64,000 bases of DNA from Prochlorococcus sp. AG-402-G19 (GTDB lineage Bacteria > Cyanobacteriota > Cyanobacteriia > PCC-6307 > Cyanobiaceae): assembly GCA_003279455.1 (NCBI GenBank), contig QCHU01000001.1:62001-126000 (forward strand), written 5' to 3'. A program made the translations under genes and the position numbers. Positions 10,537 to 21,252 of the stretch are shown piece by piece (positions within the stretch are counted from its first letter, which is position 1; every line of letters starts with the position of its first letter). A model generated the notes under the pieces. That model searched no databases. It saw only the letters and a list, made by a program, of their open reading frames with translations, and was not told where the DNA came from.

Positions 10537-13500
10537 TTATTTAGTATTTATTTGGGAGTTCATTAAATTTAGCCATTCAATCAATTGGTCTAGTAATTTG
10601 TCGCTATCCAATATACCTAGACCTCTTATGGTCACAGTGGAATACCTATCAGCTTTTTTATAGATAAATCTTCCGTGAAGATGATTAGCCAAACCTTTCC
10701 TGAGCACCTTAAAAGCTGGCTCATCCATCATCGTTTCCAGCTCAATATTTGGTTTAGACAATTTAATTCTCGAGAAACCACAACTTTTAGCGATTATCTT
10801 TAACTTCATAACTTCTATTAATGATTCAACTGCCTTTGGTAATGCTCCATATCTATCAATCAAGTTGCTAGCAAATTGAACTAAGGCCTCATTGTTTTCA
10901 CACTGTGTAGCTAACCTATAAGCATTTATTTTTTCGTCTGGATCAGTTATCCAATCACCAGGTATAAAAGCCGTCACAGGTAAATCAATTTGAGTATCGT
11001 CAACTACAGGGATGTCTTGTCCTTGTATTTCGGCGATAGTTTCCTGTAATAATTCCATATACAAATCAAAACCTATGGTTTCCATTTGACCACTTTGTTC
11101 AATACCTAAAATATTTCCAACACCTCTGATTTCCATATCCCTCATTGCTAACTGATAACCGCTTCCTAAATCACTAAATTCTTTTATGGCTTTTAAGCGT
11201 TGTCTTGAAGTCTCAGATAATTTTTCATTGCTTGGGTAAAACAACCATGCGTGTGCTTGTACTCCACTACGTCCTACTCTGCCTCTTAATTGATATAGTT
11301 GTGATAAACCAAATTTATGAGAATCTTCAATTAAAATTGTATTAACTCTAGGAATATCTAATCCACTTTCAACAATCGTTGTACATAACAAAATATCAGC
11401 TTCTCCAGCATTAAAAGCAAGCATCGAGTTCTCTAAAGCTCCTTCTTCCATTTGACCGTGGGCGATTAATAATTTCACATTTGGAATCATTATTTTTAAT
11501 TTTTCAGCTACATCATCTATCCCTTTTATTCGAGGAACGATATAAAATATCTGCCCACCTCTATCAATCTCTTGTGAAATAGCGCTTCTAATAATTTCAT
11601 TATCAAGTGGTGCTAAATGAGTTTTAATTGGTCTCCGTAATGGTGGTGGGGTAGTTATCAAACTCATTTCACGCACACCAGAAAGACTCATATAGAGTGT
11701 TCGTGGTATTGGTGTTGCAGAAAGAGTTAATACATCTACACTTTTTTTTAACTCCTTGATTTTTTCTTTATGATTAACCCCAAATCTTTGTTCTTCATCT
11801 ATAACTAGAAGACCCAAGTCCTTATAAACTAATTTTTTATTTAAGAGCTGATGTGTCCCAACAACAGCATCAATTTTCCCATCTTTCAATCCATTTATAA
11901 TTTGTTTTCTTTCACTAATGGTTTTAAATCTATTTAGTAAAGAAACTCTTATTGGGTAAGGTGCGAAACGATCAGATATAGTTCTCCAGTGTTGTTGCGA
12001 TAATATAGTTGTAGGTGCTAGCAAAGCTATTTGTTTACCTGAACTTATTGCTTTAAATATTGCCCTTATTGCTACCTCAGTCTTACCAAATCCAACATCT
12101 CCGCACACTAATCTATCCATTGGCTTTTCAGTTTCCATATCAGCTTTAACTTGAGCAGTTGCTTTAGCTTGATCTGGCGTTAAAGCATATGGGAATGAAT
12201 CCTCTAATTCACTTTGCCAAGGACCATCATTTGGAAACTTGAATCCTTTTTCTTTACTTCTTTCTGCATATAACTTAATCAGGTCAAGAGCAACTTTTTT
12301 AACAGATTTCTTTGCTTTTTCTTTAATTTTATTCCAATTTGCACCTCCTAGTTTACTGATAGTAGGGCTCTTTGAATTTGAATTTCTATATCTACCTAAA
12401 CTACCAAGTTGATCTGCTGCTACACTTAATTTTCCATCCATATATTTTATTACTAAATAATCTCTAGACTCACCATTGATGTTTAACTTCTGAATATTTT
12501 GAAACAGGCCAATACCATGGTTTCTATGAACGACATAGTCTCCAGGTTTCATTTTATTTGGATCAATTTTTTTACTTTGCGATTGCTTTCTTCTTCTTAT
12601 ATAGCCTGTACTAGAAATATTATTCTGCCCGAAAAATTCCTTATCGGTTAGTAAAGCGATTTTCCATGCTGGAAGATAAAATCCCTCTATTTCACCTTCA
12701 TTAGAATTTTTAATTGCTACCGGTATATTGTCATTCAAAAGACTATTAATACCATTAATATCCTTGTTATTAGGGATAAATTTAGAGATACATTCATGTT
12801 CCTCTAAGAGTGAAACAGCCCGACTTGGTTGCGCTGAAATTATCCAAACAGAATACTTATCTTTGATTAAATCGTTTATTGATAAACTTATTTTTCCATA
12901 TTGATTTGGAAGCCATGGATGGATTTTACTCGAAATGTTAAATACATTAGTTTTGGTTTTAGTATCTTCTAGGTCTGTTATATCAATTCCTTTATAATTA
13001 TTTACTATTTCAAAAATATAATCAAGATTGTTGTGAAGATTTGGTTTAAAAATATTTTTTATTGATTTACTATTTTCTGCAGAATTAATTTCGTCATTAT
13101 AACTATCTTTAACAATTTTAATCCAGGCATTTCCATGAGATAAGCATTGCAACCTTTCTTCAACAACAATAAATGTATTATCATCTAAATAATCTAGTAA
13201 TGAAGAGGGCTTATCAAATGCTACACCTAGATACTTTTTGGCGGATAGTAAAATGTTTGAATTTACTAACTCAGAGTACTCATCATCTTTAAACAGAATT
13301 GATATATCCTTATCGTTTACATTAATCAGCTTATTGATAATTAGTGGGTTAAAACCTGTTGGAGTAATACATACATTATCAATTCTATCTAATGACCTTT
13401 GTGATATTGGATCAAATTCCTTAATCTTATCTAATTGATCACCAAATAACTCCAATCTAATTGGTAATTCACTACTAACTGGATAAATATCAATTATGTC

Positions 13501-14043
13501 TCCACGCCTTGTCCAAGTCCCTTCTTGATCTATATTATTAGTCTTTATATATCCAGATTCACTCAGTCTATTTGACAAAATACTAAGATTTATTTCATCA
13601 CCTACTTTTAATTTTATACACATAGATTTTAGATATTGATAAGAAGGAAGATGCGGTTGCAATGATCTTTCTGTCGCGATAATCGCTATATTCTCATTAT
13701 CTTTCAACTCAAATATATCACTAAGAACTTGTAATTGACCCCAAATTATCTCTGTTGTTACTTGTATAGAGTCATATGGAGATACTTCACTCGTAGGATA
13801 TAAGCATGTTTTACTCCAACCACAATCTTTAATCAATGGAAACCATCTAGTAGCATCTTCTAATGTTGGAACAATTACTAATAATACTTTTGCATCTTTT
13901 TTAGCAAGAGAAGAAGTAATTAAGGCTTTTGCTGTTCGCGATGCTCCTGTTAATATTAATCTTTCTTGTCTATTTGTTCGTTCAATCAACTCGTTTGTTA
14001 ATTGATGACTTTCTAAATAATTAGTAATGGACTCTAAAGACAC
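10537..14043 (-). CDS. mfd: Transcription-repair coupling factor Mfd
   Basis: Mfd removes RNA polymerase stalled at lesions and recruits UvrA for strand-specific repair. Its 1168 residues match the full-length family. The N-terminal UvrB-like region is present. The RNA-polymerase-interacting Tudor-like domain starts at about residue 500 (KPGDYVVHRNHGIG). The translocase has Walker A GDVGFGKTE at about 646-654, the DEEQ box (VIDEEQRFG) and the helicase C-terminal QLRGRVGRSG. The C-terminal D7 domain is also present. uvrC is in the same window. All expected motors and motifs are intact. Confidence 0.97.
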   Translation of the reverse strand: MSLESITNYLESHQLTNELIERTNRQERLILTGASRTAKALITSSLAKKDAKVLLVIVPTLEDATRWFPLIKDCGWSKTCLYPTSEVSPYDSIQVTTEIIWGQLQVLSDIFELKDNENIAIIATERSLQPHLPSYQYLKSMCIKLKVGDEINLSILSNRLSESGYIKTNNIDQEGTWTRRGDIIDIYPVSSELPIRLELFGDQLDKIKEFDPISQRSLDRIDNVCITPTGFNPLIINKLINVNDKDISILFKDDEYSELVNSNILLSAKKYLGVAFDKPSSLLDYLDDNTFIVVEERLQCLSHGNAWIKIVKDSYNDEINSAENSKSIKNIFKPNLHNNLDYIFEIVNNYKGIDITDLEDTKTKTNVFNISSKIHPWLPNQYGKISLSINDLIKDKYSVWIISAQPSRAVSLLEEHECISKFIPNNKDINGINSLLNDNIPVAIKNSNEGEIEGFYLPAWKIALLTDKEFFGQNNISSTGYIRRRKQSQSKKIDPNKMKPGDYVVHRNHGIGLFQNIQKLNINGESRDYLVIKYMDGKLSVAADQLGSLGRYRNSNSKSPTISKLGGANWNKIKEKAKKSVKKVALDLIKLYAERSKEKGFKFPNDGPWQSELEDSFPYALTPDQAKATAQVKADMETEKPMDRLVCGDVGFGKTEVAIRAIFKAISSGKQIALLAPTTILSQQHWRTISDRFAPYPIRVSLLNRFKTISERKQIINGLKDGKIDAVVGTHQLLNKKLVYKDLGLLVIDEEQRFGVNHKEKIKELKKSVDVLTLSATPIPRTLYMSLSGVREMSLITTPPPLRRPIKTHLAPLDNEIIRSAISQEIDRGGQIFYIVPRIKGIDDVAEKLKIMIPNVKLLIAHGQMEEGALENSMLAFNAGEADILLCTTIVESGLDIPRVNTILIEDSHKFGLSQLYQLRGRVGRSGVQAHAWLFYPSNEKLSETSRQRLKAIKEFSDLGSGYQLAMRDMEIRGVGNILGIEQSGQMETIGFDLYMELLQETIAEIQGQDIPVVDDTQIDLPVTAFIPGDWITDPDEKINAYRLATQCENNEALVQFASNLIDRYGALPKAVESLIEVMKLKIIAKSCGFSRIKLSKPNIELETMMDEPAFKVLRKGLANHLHGRFIYKKADRYSTVTIRGLGILDSDKLLDQLIEWLNLMNSQINTK

Positions 14044-14106
14044 TATTTCTTTTTTACATATCTAATATACATAAGCTTAACATTTTTCCTGTCTTAATGA
14101 GAAAAT

Positions 14107-14775
14107 CTAATGATTTTGATATTCATTTCGAATTGATTTTAACTTTTCAACGAATGATATTAATTGATCTTCATTAAGATCCTTCCTGGTTGACACATTA
14201 AATTCCTTTAGTAAATAATCTCTTCCCTGTATATTATCCCATGATAAATCTCTAAGGATATTGTCAGACTCTCGTATTAATCTATTAATATTTTCTCTTG
14301 CAAAATCAGAATGACTTGGTTTATTTAACTTTTTTAATAAACTTAAATACTCTACAATATCGTTATAATTAGTTATCTTGTTCCGATTATTATAACCAAA
14401 GCTTTTCTCTAAAAAATTAATTTCATCATCTCTAGACCATTTCAGTCGTTCAATTTCTGCATCTATCGCTGTTAATTCATTACTCCAATCACTAGGTACT
14501 TGTGTAATATTAGTCTTTTCTAGTTTATTACTATTAGGTAATTCTACTTTCAATGAAGAGCTAATTAAGTTTTCATTATTACTCTTTGAAGTTGCTTCCT
14601 TAGGTGATTTTGTATTTAATCTTTTATATAACCTAGATATTGCCTTATCCTCAGCATCTTGAGCTGTTAACCCCTCTGCTATTGCACTTCCAAGACTTTT
14701 GTCACTTACCCAACCAGACACTTTAACAATAGCTTTATTCTCAGAAGAGTGGCATAGTCTCGATTCAATTCTCAT
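14107..14775 (-). CDS. Conserved picocyanobacterial protein of unknown function
   Basis: This 222-residue protein has three visible parts. Residues 1-50 form a compact domain (MRIESRLCHSSENKAIVKVS, then a helix ending in ISRLYKRL). Residues 51-95 are a polar serine/asparagine-rich linker. Residues 96-222 are a charged helical domain with regular leucine spacing. There is no signal peptide, membrane segment or enzymatic motif. It lies upstream of mfd on the same strand and may share its promoter. The N-terminal part recalls domains that bind nucleic acids, but I cannot support a specific family. Confidence 0.65.
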   Translation of the reverse strand: MRIESRLCHSSENKAIVKVSGWVSDKSLGSAIAEGLTAQDAEDKAISRLYKRLNTKSPKEATSKSNNENLISSSLKVELPNSNKLEKTNITQVPSDWSNELTAIDAEIERLKWSRDDEINFLEKSFGYNNRNKITNYNDIVEYLSLLKKLNKPSHSDFARENINRLIRESDNILRDLSWDNIQGRDYLLKEFNVSTRKDLNEDQLISFVEKLKSIRNEYQNH

Positions 14776-14859
14776 AACCCTTTTGAAATAGCACTAATTA
14801 GAATTATTAGAGTTAACATATAGCAAACAGACAGTGTAAATAGCTTTTTTTGTAATTTA

Positions 14860-15582
14860 ATGGATTCAGCATCACTCAGATCATTAACTCCGTTACTTGA
14901 TGGTATCGATAGATGGGTTGAACTAGCACCACTTTTGCCAATTATAATCTCGTTAGAGCTTGTACTATCTGCTGATAATGCTGTCGCACTGGCATCCATA
15001 ACTAAAAAACTAAATAATATTGATCTTCAACAAAAGGCATTGAATATTGGCATATTTATTGCTTTATTATTAAGAATAGTTGTAATACTTACTGCACAAT
15101 TCTTTTTGAATTTTTGGCCGGTCAAGTTAATTGGTGGTATTTATTTAATTTCACTATCAATTTCTAAATTTATTTATATAAACAATAATTCTTCAATTGA
15201 CAGTGAAATAGATAACAATCACAAATCAAAAAGTTCATTATTTAAGGTTATTATTTTATTGGCTGTAACTGATTTAGCATTTTCAATAGACAGTATTACG
15301 GCAGCAGTAGCTATAAGTGACCAATTTCTTTTGGTCATCACAGGAGCAATTATTGGAGTTATAGCATTACGTTTTACTTCAGGACTATTCATCAAATGGC
15401 TAGAGATATATGTAAATTTAGAAAAAGCTGGTTATATTGCAGTTGGTATTATTGGATTAAAGTTAATTATTCAATTGATATTATACAAGTTAGTAATACC
15501 TGAATATTTATTCTTCTTAGGCATGCTATGCCTTTTTCTTTGGGGTTTCTCAATTAAACAAATTGATATTGATAAAATTTAG
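14860..15582 (+). CDS. TerC family integral membrane transporter
   Basis: This 240-residue protein has about seven hydrophobic helices. It carries the two TerC signature stretches with membrane-embedded acidic residues: [15 protein letters not shown] near residues 31-45 and [14 protein letters not shown] in the second half. The family includes manganese exporters and factors that metallate exported proteins; a role in Mn2+ homeostasis is plausible given the photosynthetic demand for Mn. The gene overlaps the end of fmt by 4 bp in a convergent arrangement. The minus-strand ORF at 14772-14999 overlaps its 5' end and is treated as a shadow. Confidence 0.9.
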   Translation: MDSASLRSLTPLLDGIDRWVELAPLLPIIISLELVLSADNAVALASITKKLNNIDLQQKALNIGIFIALLLRIVVILTAQFFLNFWPVKLIGGIYLISLSISKFIYINNNSSIDSEIDNNHKSKSSLFKVIILLAVTDLAFSIDSITAAVAISDQFLLVITGAIIGVIALRFTSGLFIKWLEIYVNLEKAGYIAVGIIGLKLIIQLILYKLVIPEYLFFLGMLCLFLWGFSIKQIDIDKI

Positions 15583-16589
15583 TTACCTAATATATTGTTA
15601 ACTTCCAGACCAGCCTGAATTGATAAAGTGTAGCTATCTGTAGGCCTTTTACCTTCTAGTTGAGCACTATTAACTTGTATTGCATAATCATTAGTACATA
15701 TGTTTAGTCCATTTTTATTATTTATCATAATAATTTGTCCAGGAATATTATTTTCTACTAATACATTGTCTGTATTGTTTGAATCTTGTATTTTTTTATA
15801 ATTAAGAGCTTTATTTGCCTCTAATATTTTAATTCTTTTACCATTGTATAGAGTATAAGCGTTGGGATATAGTCCTCGAATTTTCTTTATAATTGTCCTA
15901 GCATTTTGATTCCAGTCAATTAAATAGTCTTCTTTTTTTATTTGTCTGGCATAAGTCGGGCTTACATCTAATGATGATTGTTCAACAGCGCCTAATTCTT
16001 CTAACATTCTAAATTTATTTAAACTTAAGTTTAGACTTAATCTATTTAAAAATTTAACTAATAAGTTTGATGAGATATTAGATAGTCTATTAGTAAGTAT
16101 CTCAAGATTATCTGAATAATTTATAATAGTAGACTCTTGTGAAACAACTGGACCTGTATCTAAGCCCTCTTCCATCGACATAATACATATACCTGTCTTT
16201 TCATCATCATTGATAATACTCCACTGAATTGGAGCTGCTCCTCTCCATAAGGGCAACAATGAGGCATGACTGTTCCAACATCCAAGTTTTGGAACATCTA
16301 AAACTTCTTTTGGAAGAATCTGACCAAAAGCTACAACAATATAAACATCAGCGTTCAAACTTATGAGTAGGTCCTTTGTTTTATGATCATTTCTTATTGA
16401 TTGAGTAGTTAGTACACGTATACCTAAATCTATTGCTGCTTGTTTTACCGGTGATGGAGTCAATTTTTTTCCTCTACCACGCTTTCTATCTGGTTGTGTA
16501 ACTACGGCAATAACTTCATATCCAGCATTTACTATTGTTACTAAATTTTCAGCAGAATATTTTGGTGTTCCCCAAAAAATTATCTTCAC
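15579..16589 (-). CDS. fmt: Methionyl-tRNA formyltransferase
   Basis: Fmt formylates initiator Met-tRNA using 10-formyl-tetrahydrofolate. The N-terminal Rossmann start is [14 protein letters not shown]. The catalytic region includes [20 protein letters not shown] (Asn-His plus the SLLP loop). The C-terminal OB-like domain contains [18 protein letters not shown]. The 336-residue length is normal. Its ATG overlaps the TGA of the tldE-like gene by 4 bases, so translation is probably coupled in a tldD-tldE-fmt operon. Folate supply links it to folP at the start of the window. Confidence 0.96.
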   Translation of the reverse strand: MKIIFWGTPKYSAENLVTIVNAGYEVIAVVTQPDRKRGRGKKLTPSPVKQAAIDLGIRVLTTQSIRNDHKTKDLLISLNADVYIVVAFGQILPKEVLDVPKLGCWNSHASLLPLWRGAAPIQWSIINDDEKTGICIMSMEEGLDTGPVVSQESTIINYSDNLEILTNRLSNISSNLLVKFLNRLSLNLSLNKFRMLEELGAVEQSSLDVSPTYARQIKKEDYLIDWNQNARTIIKKIRGLYPNAYTLYNGKRIKILEANKALNYKKIQDSNNTDNVLVENNIPGQIIMINNKNGLNICTNDYAIQVNSAQLEGKRPTDSYTLSIQAGLEVNNILGN

Positions 16590-17986
16590 GCTTCACCAGT
16601 TATTGACATGTTTTCAACCCAAACATGGGGGCTGATCCCTTGATGGGTAACGATCTCTTCATTTTCAATTTTCACAATACTCTTAAGAACTTTTAAGATA
16701 TCCCCTGCAATAGTTGCAGCTTCAATTGATGTCTTCTTACCATCATTAACAATCCAACCATCAAATGGTAGAGAGAACGAACCTTGACTAGCTTTAACTC
16801 CTGAATGTAGGGCCGATAGTTCATCAATTAGTACATATTCTTTGAGTGTATTTTTAATACTTAGACTTTCATCTTTATCCAGTTTATTTTGACTTTTACT
16901 TACAACCAGCCAATCTGGAGAAACCGATACTTTTGCTCCTAATCCTGCATGACCTGTCGGTTTAACACCAAATTTTCGTGCTGTCGCTTCTGAATGAATT
17001 AAATTAGACAATATACCATCAGTAACTAAGTTTATGTTTTGTGTAGGAGTTCCTTCACCATCAAAACTAAATGCACCTACATTTTCAGGGTGAAGGCCTT
17101 CGTCACTTATATTTAAATTAGAAACTGAAATTTGTTCACCTATTGATTCTTCGTTCATTAAACTGAGACCATCAATAATAGATCTCGCATTGAACATTGA
17201 ACTAAAGGCACTTATCAGTTGAAGGAATGCATCAGGAGTGAAGCAAATAAGATACTTATTTGTCTCAATAGATTTGTAGTTTAAATGACTAATTAACTTT
17301 TCTGATGTTTCATTTATACAGGAATCTATATCAAGTTCTTCTAAATTAGAATTAATTCTAATACCACCTGCACTTCTTGGCTTTTTGTTTTCTTCCTCGG
17401 CCTTTGCATACAAATATATAGATGATTGTGTTAGTTTCATATGTCTATTCGCACCATCACTATTTATATATATCCTTTCCATATAAGATTCATTTAGTCC
17501 ATTATATGGAACAGATTTAATTGACTTATGAGTATCGATTAATTGTTTCTCTGATTTTTTAAGAATATTAAGTAAATGATCTATTGTATGAGATTTCGAA
17601 ACTTTTTGTTTTATATATTTTAATTCTGTTTTGGCTAATGGAGAGAATTCTGGAGATTCATTTTCATTGCCGAAAACGCTAGCTTCTATTGCTCCACTCA
17701 GTGCTTTTTTTATGCCTTCACTCGTTAAGTCAGAAGTACTAGTGATACCCACTTGATTTTTTTTATTCCATACTCTTATTGTCATTGAGTTTCGTTGAGA
17801 ACCTTTGAGTTGTTTAGCATTACCTTGCTGAACTTGAACAGAAACATCTCTACTTAATGATGCTCCCATATCCCATTTTTCAATTGCTGAATGTTGAATA
17901 TGTTCTTCTAAAATATTTTTTAATAATTGAGGATCTAATTCAGTTCCTTGTTGACTAGTAAATATTTTGTTCATTTTAACGTCCAC
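16586..17986 (-). CDS. tldE: TldE/PmbA-like subunit of the TldD-TldE protease
   Basis: This 466-residue protein belongs to the TldD/PmbA family and lacks the HExxxH metal motif, as expected for the TldE (PmbA) partner. Recognisable segments are [20 protein letters not shown] and a late catalytic-like region with [15 protein letters not shown]. In E. coli the heterodimer degrades unfolded peptides and processes microcin B17 and CcdA. The gene overlaps tldD by 11 bp upstream and fmt by 4 bp downstream, so the three are likely one operon. Substrates in cyanobacteria are not known. Confidence 0.92.
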   Translation of the reverse strand: MDVKMNKIFTSQQGTELDPQLLKNILEEHIQHSAIEKWDMGASLSRDVSVQVQQGNAKQLKGSQRNSMTIRVWNKKNQVGITSTSDLTSEGIKKALSGAIEASVFGNENESPEFSPLAKTELKYIKQKVSKSHTIDHLLNILKKSEKQLIDTHKSIKSVPYNGLNESYMERIYINSDGANRHMKLTQSSIYLYAKAEEENKKPRSAGGIRINSNLEELDIDSCINETSEKLISHLNYKSIETNKYLICFTPDAFLQLISAFSSMFNARSIIDGLSLMNEESIGEQISVSNLNISDEGLHPENVGAFSFDGEGTPTQNINLVTDGILSNLIHSEATARKFGVKPTGHAGLGAKVSVSPDWLVVSKSQNKLDKDESLSIKNTLKEYVLIDELSALHSGVKASQGSFSLPFDGWIVNDGKKTSIEAATIAGDILKVLKSIVKIENEEIVTHQGISPHVWVENMSITGEA

Positions 17987-19421
17987 CTACGGTTATTGAA
18001 TCTACTTTTATATGAGGTTGCCCTACAGTAACGTTTATGCTTCCACTAACAGATCCACAAAAACCCGCTGCAAGATCAAGATCATTTGCACACATTGATA
18101 TCCTTGGAAGTATTTCTTTAGCCTCACCAATTAATGTGGCTCCCTTAACTGGCTGGTCTAGTTTTCCATTTTTTATTAAATAGCCTTCGTCAACTGAGAA
18201 GTTGAATTGACCAGTGGGGCCTACACTTCCTCCACCCATAGATTTACAGTAAAGACCATTATCAACACTTTTAATTAATTCTTCAGGAGTATAATTGCCT
18301 TGTTTAATGTATGTATTTCTCATGCGACTTGCTGCAGCAAATGAGAAATTTTGTCTCCTACCACTACCTGTTCTAGGATGACCTGTCCTCAGACAGCCTG
18401 CTCTGTCAGAAAGAAATCTTTTTAATATTCCATTTTCTATAAGTAAAGTATTTTGTGGTTCCATTCCTTCATCATCCATAGATAGTGAACCAAATGCATG
18501 ATTTGAAAGTCCTTCATCTACAGCACTTACAGCCTTATGTGCTATTGGTTTGTTAATTGAATCATGAAATGGGGATGTTCCTCTTTCAAGCTGAGTAGTT
18601 TCAAGAAGATGACCACAAGCTTCATGGAATATGACACCGCCAAATTTATTAGCAAGGACAACAGGCATTTGACCTGCATCGACATAATCAGCATAGAGCA
18701 TTTTCTGAGCACTCTCGTTAATTTCATCGGCACTTTCACCGATATTCCAATTTCTTAAATCGTCTGGGTTACTTGAACTTCCATACCTTCTAGCTGAAGT
18801 AGATCTGCTTTTATCTTTTTGTGCAATTACATTCATACCAACTGTTTGATGAAGACGAATATCTCTAGCAAAAACACCATCAGAAGCGGCAACTAAAACT
18901 TCTTGCCAATTTCTTGAATAGCTAGCTCTTCTCACCTGTAGATTTTTATTTTTAGCCGAGAGGGTATTAGTAGCATCTATCAATTTGATAGTTAATTCAT
19001 CGAGGCCTGGAGAGTGAGTTAACCAATTATTCTTTTTTGACCCATAATCCTTCAAATTTGCTAAGCCAGCGAATCTAAAATTATTGATTGATCCAGAGAC
19101 GAGGCCTAGCATCCCCAAAGCTTGATTAAGAGCATAAAGAAGCCCAGCCTTGGATAAATCATTAGTGCTAACAAAACCATCTTTTTTTCCAAGAAATACC
19201 CTAATACCAGCCCCAATGCCAAATGATGGGCTTACATTAGAAATATCTTCTTGTTCGGCTAAAAGAGAAAGGTTATCTGATTTTTCAAGAAAGATTTCTA
19301 CAAGGTCAGCTCCAGCTGCTTTTCCAATAGATAATAATTCTTCAATTTGTGGTTTTAATGTTGCATCAAATGTATGAAATAACAAATTTTCACTTTGCTT
19401 AGATAGTAATGAGTTAGTCAA
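17976..19421 (-). CDS. tldD: TldD metalloprotease subunit
   Basis: This 481-residue protein is the metal-binding half of the TldD-TldE protease. The HExxxH motif is HEACGH at about residues 265-270, followed by LLETTQLERG. The C-terminal segment GGSVGPTGQFNFSVDEGYLI is typical. It begins a probable operon with tldE (11-bp overlap) and fmt. There is no signal peptide, so it is cytosolic. The motif is intact, so the protease should be active. The ORFs at 18542, 18564 and 19150 are shadows of this gene. Confidence 0.95.
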   Translation of the reverse strand: MTNSLLSKQSENLLFHTFDATLKPQIEELLSIGKAAGADLVEIFLEKSDNLSLLAEQEDISNVSPSFGIGAGIRVFLGKKDGFVSTNDLSKAGLLYALNQALGMLGLVSGSINNFRFAGLANLKDYGSKKNNWLTHSPGLDELTIKLIDATNTLSAKNKNLQVRRASYSRNWQEVLVAASDGVFARDIRLHQTVGMNVIAQKDKSRSTSARRYGSSSNPDDLRNWNIGESADEINESAQKMLYADYVDAGQMPVVLANKFGGVIFHEACGHLLETTQLERGTSPFHDSINKPIAHKAVSAVDEGLSNHAFGSLSMDDEGMEPQNTLLIENGILKRFLSDRAGCLRTGHPRTGSGRRQNFSFAAASRMRNTYIKQGNYTPEELIKSVDNGLYCKSMGGGSVGPTGQFNFSVDEGYLIKNGKLDQPVKGATLIGEAKEILPRISMCANDLDLAAGFCGSVSGSINVTVGQPHIKVDSITVGGR

Positions 19422-19553
19422 TTTTTTTTATCTTATTATGGCATTTTGAAGGCTTAACTGTGTATTTGAATACTATTTAGACATATTTTTTGTTATTATC
19501 TATGAATCAAAACTATAAAATGAATTAAAATTAGAAAATATCGAAATTATAAT

Positions 19554-20030
19554 TCAGTTTGCTCCTATCCATTTTTGACCATTTAATCTTTGAAGAACCC
19601 TAGAAATCAATAAAGGTAATGTAGTCTTCTTTTCATCAATCAAGAAGGATTCAACAATGCCTGGAGGTGAATTTGATTCAGCTAATAATATAGTCTTATC
19701 TGAAGTAATTATTTCTTTATTAAAACAAAGCCAAAATCTTCTTTGCTCAGAGATTTCACAGATTACCATCCAACAATTACCTCCTACAACTGGTCGTTTA
19801 CCCTCTATTAGTTTTATATCAATAACAGAGATACCTTTACATTCAATAGATGTCTTTAATCCAGGTATTAAATGGCTATTTATAAACTCTTTAAAGGGTT
19901 TATCCTCGAGTTTTGGTGGCTTTACAGGTTTTTTAACAGTTGATTGAGTTTCTAAATTTGATACAGGTGCTGATACGGCATTAGTTACTTCTTTGTTTGA
20001 TTCAATTTTTGATTGGTTTTTGTTTTCCAT
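19554..20030 (-). CDS. DUF2996 family protein
   Basis: The 158-residue protein has a disordered lysine/proline-rich N-terminus of about 45 residues. A compact domain typical of cyanobacterial and chloroplast DUF2996 follows: KPFKEFINSHLIPGLK, then a beta-rich middle, ESFLIDEKKTTLPLLISRVL and a closing RLNGQKW. Function is not established. It is a single gene between tldD and a membrane-protein operon on the same strand. The plus-strand ORF at 19657 is its shadow. Confidence 0.82.
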   Translation of the reverse strand: MENKNQSKIESNKEVTNAVSAPVSNLETQSTVKKPVKPPKLEDKPFKEFINSHLIPGLKTSIECKGISVIDIKLIEGKRPVVGGNCWMVICEISEQRRFWLCFNKEIITSDKTILLAESNSPPGIVESFLIDEKKTTLPLLISRVLQRLNGQKWIGAN

Positions 20031-20099
20031 AAAATCATATTAGCAAAGTTGTAAAGATGTTTGTTGAGTTATTTTTGATTAAAAATATTTTATTGTTGT

Positions 20100-20642
20100 T
20101 TACCAGTTTGAAAACGAATCATCATTCCAGTCAGAAGAAGTTTGCGAATCTTGATTATAAGATTCATTTTTTTCATCTCGTTCAAAATATGACTGTTTAT
20201 AATCATTTTCTTTTTCATATTTAGTACTATCATTTATATCATCTTCATTATAACGTTCTGTCTTTCCAATCACTCTGAATTGAGCATTAACTGTAGGAGC
20301 TGGATCATTAATATCTCTCTCAATTAATGTTTTTTCATCAGACACTCTAAGATATGAATCATTATATTTACTGGTTTCTTCATTAATATCTTCATACTTA
20401 TACCTTAGAGATTTGTTGCTTTTTATTCTATTAATATTAGCTACCTTAGTTGTTATTATATATGAGAGTATGAAGCCAATTCCTGTCGATCCTGCAATAT
20501 ATGTACCCAGTGTATATGATGGAGTATTCCAAATTAGGATTCTTAACTTTGTGTTTTCTTTCTGGTTAATAATATTTAAAAATATTATTAATACTATGGT
20601 TGATACAAATGGTAGGGCTTTAATTAAAAAATTTAATTTCAT
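20100..20642 (-). CDS. Membrane protein with two helices and acidic tail, LapA-like
   Basis: This 180-residue protein has two hydrophobic helices in the first 65 residues (FLIKALPFVSTIVLIIFLNI and YIAGSTGIGFILSYIITT). A long hydrophilic, Asp/Glu/Asn/Ser-rich tail follows and ends in WNDDSFSNW. The two-helix N-terminus with a short extramembrane loop resembles LapA/DUF1049 proteins. The tail contains DPAPTVNAQFRVIGK, which looks like the most constrained part. The start overlaps the end of ubiX by 4 bp, so it is the last gene of the RNB-ubiX unit. Confidence 0.68.
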   Translation of the reverse strand: MKLNFLIKALPFVSTIVLIIFLNIINQKENTKLRILIWNTPSYTLGTYIAGSTGIGFILSYIITTKVANINRIKSNKSLRYKYEDINEETSKYNDSYLRVSDEKTLIERDINDPAPTVNAQFRVIGKTERYNEDDINDSTKYEKENDYKQSYFERDEKNESYNQDSQTSSDWNDDSFSNW

Positions 20643-21247
20643 TTATTAGATCCACTCCATCTTTTTATGTGTTTTAAGTCCTCACCAAGAGAATCAAACA
20701 ATCTAACTACAATAAAATCTATTAAATCATCAAGAGTTTTTGGGTTTGTATACCATGCGGGGATTGGTGGCACAATTAAAGCACCTGCAGTAGCTAAACG
20801 TTTAATGTTTTCTATATGAATTAGATTTAATGGGGATTCTCTTGGAGAAATAATTAATGGTCTGTTTTCCTTTAAGTGAACATCGGCACATCTCTCAATT
20901 AAATCTAAAGAAAAACCAGATGCAATTCTTCCTAATGTTCCCATTGAACATGGAACAATTACCATCCCCTTTGTTTTGTGACTTCCGCTTGCTATTGAGG
21001 CTGCATGATCATTCCATCTATAACATTTTAAATTTCCTGATGTAACACCAAATAGATTCCTCCAATAATCAGCTTGAGCTTTTGGTTCTACTGGAATATT
21101 TATATTACGTTCACTTTTAGCAACTTCATATGCGCCTTTACTGAGTATTAAATCTACAGATTGATTATTTTCTAACAATAATTGAATTGAGCGCTCCCCT
21201 ATTTGCATAGCTGAGGCTCCTGTAATTGCAATTACTATACTATTCAT
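20639..21247 (-). CDS. ubiX: Flavin prenyltransferase UbiX
   Basis: UbiX makes prenylated FMN, the cofactor of UbiD-type decarboxylases. The 202-residue protein opens with IAITGASAMQIGERSI, the FMN-binding start of the family. It has the VPCSMGTLGRIASG loop and RPLIISPRESPLNLIHIENI, which contains the conserved Pro-Arg-Glu. It sits 5 bp downstream of the RNase-like gene and overlaps the next membrane-protein gene. In cyanobacteria prenyl-FMN is expected to serve plastoquinone ring decarboxylation by UbiD; that link is family knowledge, not visible here. Confidence 0.94.
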   Translation of the reverse strand: MNSIVIAITGASAMQIGERSIQLLLENNQSVDLILSKGAYEVAKSERNINIPVEPKAQADYWRNLFGVTSGNLKCYRWNDHAASIASGSHKTKGMVIVPCSMGTLGRIASGFSLDLIERCADVHLKENRPLIISPRESPLNLIHIENIKRLATAGALIVPPIPAWYTNPKTLDDLIDFIVVRLFDSLGEDLKHIKRWSGSNK

Positions 21248-21252
21248 TAATT

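Noticed and set aside
14772-14999. 75-codon minus-strand ORF overlapping the start of terC
   Set aside because: The opposite frame encodes the conserved TerC signature [15 protein letters not shown], so this is a shadow despite a hydrophobic end.
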